From JBFKMV01 sp041629655 (GTDB lineage Bacteria; Acidobacteriota; Polarisedimenticolia; Polarisedimenticolales; Polarisedimenticolaceae), in assembly GCA_041629655.1 (NCBI GenBank), contig JBFKMV010000071.1, forward strand, positions 1-21,452: a DNA stretch of 21,452 bases, read 5' to 3'. Made by a program: the position numbers and the translations under genes. Below, in pieces: positions 7,866 through 14,686 of the stretch; position 1 is the stretch's first letter, and each line of letters opens with the position of its first letter. The notes below the pieces were generated by a model, which was not told the DNA's origin, did no database searches, and saw nothing but the letters and a program-made list of their open reading frames with translations.

Positions 7866-8273
7866 TCACCGGACTGAGCTCAGGTACAAAAACATGAACA
7901 GAGCCAGGCGAATGAACCAACCTAGCGCGATCCAGTTCCAGGCTTCCTGTGCTCGCCTGGAACGTCCTGTGGTCCATTGGTAAGCGGCAAACAGGATCCC
8001 GGGCACGCCGCAGAGGAAGAAGCAGAAGGCCTTCCAGCCCGCCCCCAGCGGTTCCTCCGCCGCCAGTTGCCTGGCCTCGATCTCCTCCGCGAGCTCGGCA
8101 ACGACCGCTGTGACCCTTGCCTGGGTCAGATCGCGCGTTTTCAGGACCTCTCGGGCAATCTCCACGGCTTCTGCGCGGAAATCGTGGCGTGAATGAACGA
8201 CGCGCAACAGGTCCTCGGTGGACGCGTTCCGGTAGCGCTCCTTCAGGTCGCTGAGTTCTCTCTCGGTGCTCAC
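7866..8273 (-). CDS. Small membrane protein with a cytoplasmic helical N-terminal domain
   Basis: Starting at GTG 8273 the product is 135 aa. Residues 1-75 or so form a helical soluble region (STERELSDLKERY, LLRVVHSR, EIAREVLKTR, AELAEEIEARQ). This resembles short domains found before membrane segments in many uncharacterised bacterial proteins. Two hydrophobic segments follow, one with FCFFLCGVPGILFAAY and one with WIALGWFIRLALFMFLY, ending in SSVR. The frame is open further upstream but offers no ATG or GTG and loses protein-like character, so the GTG is preferred; its ribosome site is poor. It is followed in operon order by the 275-aa hypothetical gene and shares its lower GC. Confidence 0.55.
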   Translation of the reverse strand: MSTERELSDLKERYRNASTEDLLRVVHSRHDFRAEAVEIAREVLKTRDLTQARVTAVVAELAEEIEARQLAAEEPLGAGWKAFCFFLCGVPGILFAAYQWTTGRSRRAQEAWNWIALGWFIRLALFMFLYLSSVR

Positions 8274-8595
8274 GACATCGACCGGTCTGATCGTCCAAGT
8301 GACGTCGTTTTCAACTGCGGGCCGGACTGGCGAGGCCCCTGTTTGCTCCCAGTCTACTACCGAGCGGATCGGAGTTCCGGCCGGACGGTGTGCCCGGCAA
8401 GGCGACGGCGGTGGGTCGGCGGCGAGAAATCGTCCGGTGAGGCGGAAGCGTTTGCCGAGAAAGATGACCGCCGGAACCCGCAATCTGGTCCAAACGCAGT
8501 ATTGACCTCGACCGCCGCCGCCGGTCGCGATGGGTGCAAGTGCGGCTCGGGCACCTCGCGCTAGAATCACTTCGGTTCCGAACGGAGGAGGATCC
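8274..8595. other. Intergenic region between divergent genes
   Basis: About 320 nt without a convincing gene. Open frames exist on both strands, but their translations are Arg/Pro/Gly-rich and lack starts with ribosome sites. A GC-only inverted repeat CGACCG/CGGTCG with a 7-nt loop lies at 8509-8527 and has no T-run. TAGAAT at 8562-8567 is a plausible -10 for the selenoprotein gene. Nothing else is recognised. Confidence 0.5.
8562..8590 (+). promoter_or_regulatory. -10-like box and strong ribosome site of the selenoprotein gene
   Basis: TAGAAT at 8562-8567 resembles a -10 element. GGAGGAG at 8584-8590 is a near-perfect Shine-Dalgarno sequence 5 nt before ATG 8596. This ribosome site marks 8596 as a real start even though an in-frame UGA occurs 12 codons later. 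Confidence 0.6.
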
Positions 8596-8925
8596 ATGGC
8601 ACGAGTCGACTTCTACTACCATCGCAGCAGCTGAAAGAGCTGCGAGCGCACCCGTGAGGTGCTCGACCGCAACTCCGTGCAGGTCCGCGAGGAGCGGCCC
8701 GCGCGCAAGCAGCCGCTCACCGAGCGGGAGGTCCGCGCGCTGCTGCGCAACGTCAGCGACGTGGTCATCGCGAGAGGTACGAAGGCCGAGGCCTTCAAGT
8801 CCAAGGACGTCAAACCGGCGATGTTGAAGGGACCCAGCGGCAACTTCCGCGCCCCGCTGCTGATCCGCGGCAAGAAGATGCTGGTCGGTTTCTCCGCCGC
8901 CACGCTGGAGGACTGGTTTGGATAG
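8596..8925 (+). CDS. Candidate selenoprotein, ArsC/Spx-like thioredoxin-fold protein with UxxC motif
   Basis: Read through UGA 8632-8634 as selenocysteine, this gives 109 aa: MARVDFYYHRSS-U-KSC and onward to LEDWFG. Residues 1-9 form the first thioredoxin-fold strand. Sec13-x-x-Cys16 sits exactly where ArsC-like proteins carry their redox cysteine(s). FRAPLLIRGKKMLVGF (84-99) has the conserved RxP cis-proline (Pro87) and last strands of the ArsC-like fold. Length fits the family (about 105-120 aa). The strong ribosome site is upstream of the UGA, the frame is protein-like on both sides, and a SECIS-like hairpin follows. Likely role: cytoplasmic thiol/selenol oxidoreductase; true arsenate reduction is unproven. 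The alternative is a nonsense-mutated pseudogene. Its last codons overlap the start of the AAA ATPase remnant. Confidence 0.8.
8635..8665 (+). promoter_or_regulatory. Candidate bacterial SECIS element
   Basis: Immediately downstream of UGA 8632-8634 the RNA can fold CGAG (8643-8646) with CUCG (8662-8665) and CACC (8649-8652) with GGUG (8658-8661). A 2-nt bulge CG (8647-8648) lies on the 5' side and the apical loop is CGUGA (8653-8657). The loop begins at the 19th nt after the UGA and has G at its second position. Both features agree with the known bacterial SECIS pattern recognised by SelB (loop 16-37 nt from the UGA, G in the first two loop positions). Folding was done by eye. Confidence 0.65.
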
Positions 8926-9481
8926 TTTTCCCGCACGTCGCATCTCCACCGCGCTCGACTGGAACGATCTCGCAGTCTCGACCGCGACCCGGAAGCAAGT
9001 CGATGAATTGCGCCGCTGGTTGAAGCGCGCTCCCAAGCGCATCGACAGCGCCGGCCTGCGGGGCCGGCTACGCCCAGGATACAGGGCGCTGTTTCACGGG
9101 CCGCCGGAAACGGGGAAGACCTTGACCGCGATGCTGCTCGGCAAGGCGACGGCGCGGGACGTCTACCGTATCGACCTGTCGGCCGTCGTGTCGAAGTACA
9201 TCGGTGAGACCGAGAAGAACCTGGCCAACGTCTTCGGTGCGGCCCAGAACAAGGACTGGATCCTGTTCTTCGACGAGGCCGACGCCCTGTTCGGCCGGCG
9301 CACGGCCGTCAAGGACGCCCACGACCGCTACGCCAACCAGGAGCTGGCCTACCTGCTGCAGCGGATCGAGGATTACGCGGGGCTGGCGATCCTCGCGTCC
9401 AACTCCCGGGCCGGCATCGACGACGCCTTTCTGCGTCGTTTCCACGCGATCATCCGATTCCAGCCGCCCGACGAGAGGTAG
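8918..9481 (+). pseudogene. Truncated AAA-family ATPase
   Basis: About 187 codons match the core of a bacterial AAA ATPase. The Walker A reads GPPETGKT, where the family has GPPGTGKT. KYIGETEKNL, Walker B WILFFDEADALFG, sensor-1 ILASNS and the arginine finger RRF are also present. Members I know carry a large N-terminal region before RISTALDW and a C-terminal helical lid after the RFQ strand. Here both are missing: the N-terminus is cut exactly at the end of the selenoprotein gene, with a TTG (8918) as the only start. The frame hits TAG at 9481. A +1 frame continues about ten plausible residues (RGRARQRLE) before homology ends. An inactive or decaying remnant is likely, though a short expressed product cannot be excluded. 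Confidence 0.65.
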
Positions 9482-9558
9482 GGCGCGGCAGCGGCTGGAA
9501 ACCAACCCCCCGCCCGCTCGTAAACTGAACACACAGCAGGCCCCGAGGAGTCACGAAC

Positions 9559-10974
9559 ATGCGCGCACCCTTGATCGCGACGCTGGTCTTCGCCGCCCTG
9601 ACGATCCCCTCCGCCCGGGCCGACCGGATCGCGCCCTGTGCCGACAGGTTCGGCACCGGTGCGGAATGCGGACACGTGACGGTGTTCGAGGACCGCGCGG
9701 CCGGCAAAGGACGTCAGATCGAGCTCGACGTGGTCGTCCTGCGCGCGACCGGGGGCACGAGCGCCGAGCCGGTGTTCCTGCTCGCCGGGGGCCCGGGCCA
9801 GGCAGCGACGGATCTCGTCGGAGCGAGCATGTTCCTGGGCCAGGTGCGCCGGGTCCGGGACATCGTGCTGGTCGACCAGCGCGGCACGGGAGATTCGAAT
9901 CCGTTGATGTGCCCGACGCGGATCAAGACCGACCCGGCGTCCGCGTTCGGCGGTCTGTGGGACCCGGAAGCGATCGGCCGCTGCAGGAAGTCGCTGGCGA
10001 AGGACGCCGATCCGACCCTCTACACCACCGACCACGTGGTCGACGACCTCGATGAGGTGCGGCGCAGGTTGGGTTACGACAAGGTCCTGCTGTGGGGCGG
10101 CTCCGGCGGCACGCGCACCGCCCTGGTCTACATGCGCCGTCATCCCGACCGGGTCGTGGCCGCGGCGCTCGACGGGGTGGCGCCGACGGACTTCCGCGCG
10201 CCGTCGAGTTATGCGCGCGGCTGCCAGGACGCGCTGGACAAGGTCTTCGCCGATTGCGCGGCACAGGCGAGCTGCGCCCGGGCGTTTCCGAAGCTCGAAG
10301 CCGATTTCGCCAAGGTCCTCGGGCTGTTCGACAAGGGCCCGGTCGCGACCACGGTCGACCTGCCGGACCGGGATCCGGTCCGGATCCGGATGCACCGCGG
10401 CGACTTCACGTACGCGGTGCGGGGCATCCTGTACAACTCGCTGAAGATCGCGGGTCTGCCGCGGATGATCCACCGCGCCGCCGAGACGGGCGACGTGAGC
10501 GCCTTCGCGCGCGCCTACTGGCACAGAAGCGCCGACATCCTGCCGGAGCTCGCCGTCGGCGTGCATCTGAGCGTGTTCTGCGCCGAGGACGTCCCGTTTC
10601 TCGACGACCTCGACCTCGACGCTCTGACCCGCGACACCTTCGTCGGCGATTATCTCCTCGACCAGTACCGCGCGGCCTGCGACGCCTGGCCGGCCGAGCC
10701 GGTGGATCGCTCGTACCTGCAGCCGGTGCGCTCGGAGATCCCGGTGTTGATGTTCTCGGGCTACTACGATCCCTCGACCCCGGCGAGCACGGCCGACGCG
10801 GTCGCCGCCCACTTGCCCAACAGCCGCCACGTGGTGGCGCGCAACGAGTCGCACGGCGCCGGCTTCGGCTGCGGCCTCGAGCTGCTGGTCGACTTCCTCG
10901 ACCGCGGCTCGCTCGAAGGACTGGGACCGGCCTGCGAGAACGCCGGACCGATCGTGTTTCAGGTGGGGGACTAG
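9559..10974 (+). CDS. Exported alpha/beta-hydrolase, proline-iminopeptidase/TAP-like peptidase family
   Basis: The product is 471 aa with a signal peptide (hydrophobic 4-18, cleavage near ARA-DR). The fold signatures are complete: oxyanion-hole GGPGQ at 77-81, DQRGTG at 106-111, nucleophile Ser182 in WGGSGGTR, acid Asp404 in SGYYDPSTPAS and His432 in ESHGAG. The TAP-like C-terminal arrangement and the helical cap rich in cysteines (CQDAL, CAAQASCARAF) match the family of tripeptidyl/prolyl aminopeptidase-like secreted hydrolases. It probably releases N-terminal residues from peptides outside the cytoplasm; the exact substrate is unknown. GAGGAG at 9544-9549 is a good ribosome site 9 nt before ATG 9559. 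TAAACT at 9521-9526 may be its -10. The gene stands alone, 41 nt before the oxidoreductase gene. Confidence 0.9.
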   Translation: MRAPLIATLVFAALTIPSARADRIAPCADRFGTGAECGHVTVFEDRAAGKGRQIELDVVVLRATGGTSAEPVFLLAGGPGQAATDLVGASMFLGQVRRVRDIVLVDQRGTGDSNPLMCPTRIKTDPASAFGGLWDPEAIGRCRKSLAKDADPTLYTTDHVVDDLDEVRRRLGYDKVLLWGGSGGTRTALVYMRRHPDRVVAAALDGVAPTDFRAPSSYARGCQDALDKVFADCAAQASCARAFPKLEADFAKVLGLFDKGPVATTVDLPDRDPVRIRMHRGDFTYAVRGILYNSLKIAGLPRMIHRAAETGDVSAFARAYWHRSADILPELAVGVHLSVFCAEDVPFLDDLDLDALTRDTFVGDYLLDQYRAACDAWPAEPVDRSYLQPVRSEIPVLMFSGYYDPSTPASTADAVAAHLPNSRHVVARNESHGAGFGCGLELLVDFLDRGSLEGLGPACENAGPIVFQVGD

Positions 10975-11000
10975 TCCAGCGCTGCGAGCACCGCGTCGGC

Positions 11001-11006
11001 TACAAT
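11001..11006 (+). promoter_or_regulatory. -10-like box of the oxidoreductase gene
   Basis: TACAAT ends 9 nt before ATG 11016. There is no Shine-Dalgarno in the gap and no clear -35, suggesting a leaderless or nearly leaderless mRNA. Confidence 0.45.
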
Positions 11007-11015
11007 GCCGCCGTC

Positions 11016-13193
11016 ATGGCCAAACCGAGGGTCGGTGCCGCGGGCGGGTTCGCCGCCATCGCCTACACGCTCAGGAAGGGGCGCGAGGCGGGCGGGGTGT
11101 GGAACCTGTACCGCCGGATGCGCTCGCGCAACGCGTGCAAGACGTGTGCGCTGGGGATGGGCGGGCAGGCCGGCGGAATGGTCAACGAGCAGCGGCACTT
11201 TCCCGAGGTGTGCAAGAAGTCGGTGCAGGCGCAGGCCGGCGACATGCAGCGGCCGATCCCCGAATCGTTCTTCGCCGAGCATCCGGTCGCCGAACTCGAG
11301 CGCTGGACGCCGCGACAGCTCGAGTACGCGGGCCGGCTGGCGTTCCCCGTGGCGTGGCGCGAGGGCGAGTCGCACTTCCGGCGCGTCGGCTGGGACGAGG
11401 CGCTGGACCGCGTGGCCGGCGCGTTGCGCGACGCGCCTCCCGCGGAGACGTTCTTCTACGCCTCCGGCCGCTCCTCCAACGAGGTCGCGTTCCTGCTCCA
11501 GGTGTTCGCCCGCGCCTACGGCACCACCAACATCAACAACTGCTCCTACTACTGCCACCAGGCCTCGGGCGTGGCGCTGGGCCGCGCCATCGGCAGCGGC
11601 ACCGCCACGGTGGTGCTGGACGATCTCGACCGGGCCGACCTGGCGCTGGTGGCGGGCGCCAACCCGGCCTCGAACCATCCCCGGCTGATCGTCAAGCTGG
11701 TCGAGCTGCGCCGGCGCGGCGGCACCGTGATCGTGGTCAACCCGCTCAAGGAGCTGGGGTTGCTGCGGTTCCGCATCCCCTCGCAACCGGGGAGCCTGCT
11801 GTTCGGCTCGCAGGTTTCGGACCTCTACCTGCAGCCCCACGTCGGCTCGGACATCGGCGTGTTCAAGGGGATCCTGAAGGCGCTGCTGGAGCGCCGCGCG
11901 GTGGACCGCGAGTTCCTCGCGACGCGCGTCGAGGGCTGGGACGAGGTCGAGCGCGACGTCGCCGGCACCGGCTGGGACACGCTGACGTCCCATTGCGGGG
12001 TGCCGCGCGAGGCGATCGAGCGCGCCGCGGAGGCGATCGCCGCGGCCAGGCGCGGCGTGATGCTGTGGGCGATGGGACTGACTCACCACGTCCACGGCGT
12101 CGACAACATCACGGCGCTGGTCAACATCGCGCTGGCGCGCGGCTGGCTCGGCAAGCCCGGCTGCGGCCTGCTGCCGATCCGCGGCCACAGCAACGTGCAG
12201 GGCGTCGGCTCCGTCGGTTTCGCGCCCGCGCTCAAGGGCGCCTTCGCGCAGAAGATGGAACAGGTGTACGGGATCCGCGACTCGGGACCGGCGGGGATGA
12301 GCACCTACGACTGCATGGTCGCATCGGCCGAGGGAAAGATCCGCGCCGCCGTGCTGCTGGGCGGCAACCTGTGGGGTGCCAACCCCGACCTCGAGTTCGC
12401 CGGCCGCGCGCTGCGGCGCATCGACGTCTCGGCCTACATCAGCACCAAGCTCAACCCCGGGCACGTGCACGGTCGCGGGAGGGAGACGTTCATCCTGCCC
12501 GTGCTGGCGCGCGACGAGGAACAGCAGCCCACGACGCAGGAGAGCATGTTCAACTTCGTCCGGCTGTCCGACGGCGGCGAGCCGGTGCCGGAGGGCGAGC
12601 TCAAGAGCGAGGTCGAGGTGGTGTGCGCGCTGGCCGACCGGATCCTGCCGCCCGGCCCGTTCCCGTTCGCCGAGATGAAGAGCCACCGCGCGATCCGTGA
12701 CGCGATCGCCAAGGTCGTTCCCGGATACGCCGCGATCGGCGAGATCGACGGGACGCGGCGCGAGTTCCAGATCGACCACCGCACCTTCCACACCCCGCGT
12801 TTCGCGACCCCGTCCGGCAAGGCGCAGGCGCGACCCACGCCGTTGCCCGACTTCGCCGCCGGCGACGGCGAGTTCCGGTTGATGACGCTGCGCTCCGAGG
12901 GCCAGTTCAACACCGTGGTCTACGAGGAAGAGGATCTCTACCGGGGCACGACGCGGCGCGACGTGGTGATGATGAATGCCGGCGACGCCGAGCGGCTGGG
13001 ATTCGAGGAGGGCCGGGCCGTGACCGTCGAGACCGAGACCGGCCGGATGCGCGCCGTGGTCTCGTACGCCGAGCTGCCGCCCGGCAACCTGGCGATGTAC
13101 TACCCGGAGGCCAACGTGCTGGTCCCGCGGCGACTCGATCCCGATTCGCTCACGCCGGCGTTCAAGTCGGTGATCGCACGGCTCGTGCCATGA
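11016..13193 (+). CDS. FdhF/YdeP-family molybdopterin oxidoreductase alpha subunit (Cys type)
   Basis: The product is 725 aa, close to the usual 740-770 of the YdeP-like branch of the formate-dehydrogenase-H family. An N-terminal Fe-S segment has Cys41, Cys44 and Cys66. The bis-MGD-binding region follows with YASGRSSNEVAFLLQ and NCSYYCHQASGVALG, where Cys180 is at the position of selenocysteine in E. coli FdhF. Further motifs include GANPASNHPR, GHSNVQGVGS and a C-terminal dinucleotide-binding domain (NAGDAERLGF, YYPEANVLVP). It would catalyse a two-electron redox reaction in the cytoplasm; there is no Tat signal and the substrate is unknown. The ATG at 11016 is chosen from the box above and because the preceding frame is shadow coding of the hydrolase. 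ATGA overlap with the HAD gene indicates translational coupling. Confidence 0.92.
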   Translation: MAKPRVGAAGGFAAIAYTLRKGREAGGVWNLYRRMRSRNACKTCALGMGGQAGGMVNEQRHFPEVCKKSVQAQAGDMQRPIPESFFAEHPVAELERWTPRQLEYAGRLAFPVAWREGESHFRRVGWDEALDRVAGALRDAPPAETFFYASGRSSNEVAFLLQVFARAYGTTNINNCSYYCHQASGVALGRAIGSGTATVVLDDLDRADLALVAGANPASNHPRLIVKLVELRRRGGTVIVVNPLKELGLLRFRIPSQPGSLLFGSQVSDLYLQPHVGSDIGVFKGILKALLERRAVDREFLATRVEGWDEVERDVAGTGWDTLTSHCGVPREAIERAAEAIAAARRGVMLWAMGLTHHVHGVDNITALVNIALARGWLGKPGCGLLPIRGHSNVQGVGSVGFAPALKGAFAQKMEQVYGIRDSGPAGMSTYDCMVASAEGKIRAAVLLGGNLWGANPDLEFAGRALRRIDVSAYISTKLNPGHVHGRGRETFILPVLARDEEQQPTTQESMFNFVRLSDGGEPVPEGELKSEVEVVCALADRILPPGPFPFAEMKSHRAIRDAIAKVVPGYAAIGEIDGTRREFQIDHRTFHTPRFATPSGKAQARPTPLPDFAAGDGEFRLMTLRSEGQFNTVVYEEEDLYRGTTRRDVVMMNAGDAERLGFEEGRAVTVETETGRMRAVVSYAELPPGNLAMYYPEANVLVPRRLDPDSLTPAFKSVIARLVP

Positions 13194-13867
13194 GCCGTGA
13201 CGACGGGCGTCCCTTCGACATCGTCGCCTTCGACGTCGACGGCACGCTGGTGCGCCACCCCGAGGGCTGGACGGTCTGGGAGGTGCTCAACGCGCGGTTC
13301 ACCGGCGCCCCCGAGGTCAACAAGCAGCGTTACGCGGCGTACCTGCGCGGCGAGCTGTCCTACGCCGAGTGGGTCGCGCTCGACATCGGGAGCTGGCGCG
13401 AGGCCGGTGCGCGGCGCGAGGACATCCGGGCCGCGTTCGCCCCGCTGACGCTGGTCGACGGGACGCTCGAGGCGCTCCGGACGCTCGAGGCGAGCGGCGT
13501 GCGGCTGTTCGTGATCTCGGGCACGCTCGACCTGCTGCTGGACACGCTGCTGCCGGAGCACCCGTTCGAGGAGGTCTACGCCAACGCCATCGCCTTCGAC
13601 GACGAGGGGCGCATCGCAGGCTGGCGCGCCACGCCGTTCGACATGGACGGCAAGGCGATGGCGCTGCGCGCGATCGCGATGCGCGAGGGGGTTCCGCTGT
13701 CGCGCTGCGCGTTCGTCGGCGACAGCGGCAACGACGCCTGGATCGCCAAGGTGGCCGGGATGACCGTGGCCTTCAACCCCAAGACCCCGGAGTTCGAGAA
13801 GCTGGCCGCGGCGGTGGTGCGCTCGGACGACCTGCGGGACGTGCTGCCCCCGCTGCTCGGCGAGTGA
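13190..13867 (+). CDS. HAD-superfamily phosphatase, subfamily IB (phosphoserine-phosphatase-like)
   Basis: The product is 225 aa with all four HAD motifs. Motif I is FDVDGTL with nucleophile Asp15 and acid/base Asp17, motif II is VISGT (Ser110), motif III is Lys155, and motif IV is GDSGND (Asp178, Asp182). The helical cap between motifs I and II is typical of class IB enzymes such as phosphoserine phosphatases. The substrate cannot be deduced. Its ATG overlaps the TGA of the molybdopterin oxidoreductase by 4 nt (ATGA), so the two are co-translated. A link such as dephosphorylation of a metabolite or cofactor precursor used with that enzyme is possible but unsupported. Confidence 0.9.
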   Translation: MSRDDGRPFDIVAFDVDGTLVRHPEGWTVWEVLNARFTGAPEVNKQRYAAYLRGELSYAEWVALDIGSWREAGARREDIRAAFAPLTLVDGTLEALRTLEASGVRLFVISGTLDLLLDTLLPEHPFEEVYANAIAFDDEGRIAGWRATPFDMDGKAMALRAIAMREGVPLSRCAFVGDSGNDAWIAKVAGMTVAFNPKTPEFEKLAAAVVRSDDLRDVLPPLLGE

Positions 13868-13896
13868 CCCGTCCGCGCGAGCCCCGTCCACGCCCT

Positions 13897-13947
13897 CCAC
13901 AGGCCGCCCACAGGACATCCACAGGGGCCGGTGCGGTTTTTCCACAG
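13897..13947 (+). repeat. Four CCACAG direct repeats at 11-bp phase, DnaA-box-like
   Basis: CCACAG starts at 13897, 13908, 13919 and 13942, with spacings of 11, 11 and 23 bp, i.e. one and two helical turns. The last copy is part of TTTTCCACA (13938-13946), an exact match to the DnaA-box consensus TTWTNCACA. The copy at 13915-13923 (ACATCCACA) misses it at two positions, and the other two are poorer. The array lies about 40 bp upstream of a promoter in an otherwise gene-free stretch and looks like a protein-binding site. Confidence 0.55.
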
Positions 13948-13987
13948 CTAAAGCTTTGTCCCCCAGCAACTTGCCCTGAAATACATC

Positions 13988-14016
13988 TTGACTGGGCAGA
14001 GAATTCGACGCATAAC
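13988..14016 (+). promoter_or_regulatory. Sigma70-type promoter
   Basis: TTGACT (13988-13993, 5 of 6 to TTGACA), a 17-nt spacer, then CATAAC (14011-14016, 4 of 6 to TATAAT). It lies in an unusually AT-rich patch and points at the gene starting at 14082. It is the only good -35/-10 pair found in the window. Confidence 0.6.
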
Positions 14017-14033
14017 GTTACTTCTTGGTAACG
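14016..14033 (+). promoter_or_regulatory. Inverted repeat, candidate operator
   Basis: CGTTAC (14016-14021), spacer TTCTTG, then GTAACG (14028-14033): a perfect 6-bp inverted repeat starting on the last base of the -10 and covering the expected transcription start. A palindromic GTTAAC follows a few bases later. The location suits a repressor operator. Confidence 0.45.
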
Positions 14034-14081
14034 CCGTTAACCCGGGGGCTCGGGGTTTCCTCCGGACGCGAGGGCATCGAG

Positions 14082-14366
14082 ATGGAGCGACGGATCGAGC
14101 CGGGTCGGACTCCCGGGTGCCTGCCCCTGGCCTACCGTGGAGCTGCGCCGCGACAGCCCACCCCGACGGCCACCGCCATCCACAGCGCCATCCGCGGGCT
14201 CGGGCCGGCCGAGCTCGAGGTGCTGCTGCGGTTCGTCGAGCGCTGCGCGCGTGAGAGCTGGATCGGCCTCGCCCAGGCCGCGGAGTGGCGCCAGCGTGTG
14301 CGGCTGCGGCTGAGTCTGCTCGAGCTGCTCGCCCGCCGCTCGACCGTGCTGCGCTCGCTGCGCTGA
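14082..14366 (+). CDS. Small hypothetical protein, helical
   Basis: The product is 94 aa starting at ATG 14082. Residues 1-32 are low-complexity (Arg, Pro, Thr). Residues 33-94 look like two or three helices: LGPAELEVLLRFVERCARESW, then LAQAAEWRQRVRLRLSLLELLARR. There is no signal peptide or membrane segment. I do not recognise the family. An in-frame ATG at 14025 would extend it, but that lies within the probable 5' leader just after the operator-like repeat, so the shorter form is preferred; AGGG lies a few bases upstream of it. It is the first gene after the best promoter in the window and could be the regulated product of the CCACAG and inverted-repeat sites (inference). Confidence 0.5.
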   Translation: MERRIEPGRTPGCLPLAYRGAAPRQPTPTATAIHSAIRGLGPAELEVLLRFVERCARESWIGLAQAAEWRQRVRLRLSLLELLARRSTVLRSLR

Positions 14367-14393
14367 CCGGCGGTCACGCCCGGACGGGTCTGC

Positions 14394-14399
14394 TACCAT
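14394..14399 (+). promoter_or_regulatory. -10-like box of the small cysteine-rich protein gene
   Basis: TACCAT ends 8 nt before ATG 14408, with no Shine-Dalgarno in between. It belongs to the same leaderless-type set as the boxes at 5792 and 11001. Confidence 0.4.
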
Positions 14400-14407
14400 C
14401 CCGGTCG

Positions 14408-14686
14408 ATGCCGGGGACTCGTGTCAAGATCGGGATCCTGACCGCCGCGGTCGCGCTGGCGATGATGGTCCTGCTGGTCTACACGATGCTCCAGCAGGCC
14501 CAGGTCAGCTGCGAGGCCTGCGTGACGTTCCAGGGCCGGACCCAGTGCCGGAGCGCCGTCGGGCCCGACCGCGAGCAGGCGACCCGGACGGCGATCGACA
14601 ACGCCTGCGCGTTCCTGGCCGCCGGCATGACCGACAGCATCCGTTGCGCGAACACGCCACCGGACAGCGTGCAATGCGAGGAATGA
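14408..14686 (+). CDS. Membrane-anchored small protein with six periplasmic cysteines
   Basis: The product is 92 aa. Residues 7-27 form a single membrane-spanning or signal-anchor helix (IGILTAAVALAMMVLLVYTML). The rest, probably outside the cytoplasm, has Cys35, Cys38 (CEAC), Cys47, Cys67, Cys80 and Cys90. The even number suggests three disulfides. The pattern of CxxC with FxGRxxC, a helix with ATRTAIDNAC and then GMTDSIRC resembles a conserved hypothetical family I have seen in proteobacteria-like genomes; no function is known to me. Its TGA overlaps the ATG of the cytochrome c gene (ATGA), so the two are coupled and may work together in the periplasm. Confidence 0.7.
   Translation: MPGTRVKIGILTAAVALAMMVLLVYTMLQQAQVSCEACVTFQGRTQCRSAVGPDREQATRTAIDNACAFLAAGMTDSIRCANTPPDSVQCEE

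Noticed and set aside
8509..8527. Rho-independent terminator
   Set aside because: The 6-bp GC hairpin has no T-run and lies upstream of divergent, not downstream of, genes.
8193..8564. A 123-codon plus-strand ORF in the gap before the selenoprotein
   Set aside because: No ribosome site, shadow-type composition, partly antisense to the small membrane protein gene.
8659..8925. A conventional gene starting after the UGA
   Set aside because: It lacks the first strand and redox residue of the fold, and the strong ribosome site is upstream at 8584, so read-through from 8596 fits better.
11016..13193. Second selenocysteine codon in the molybdopterin enzyme
   Set aside because: The equivalent position (residue 180) is encoded as Cys, and no in-frame UGA occurs.
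13868..14041. Chromosomal replication origin
   Set aside because: One perfect DnaA box and an AT-rich patch are suggestive, but no dnaA, dnaN, gidA or parAB lies nearby and the other boxes are imperfect.
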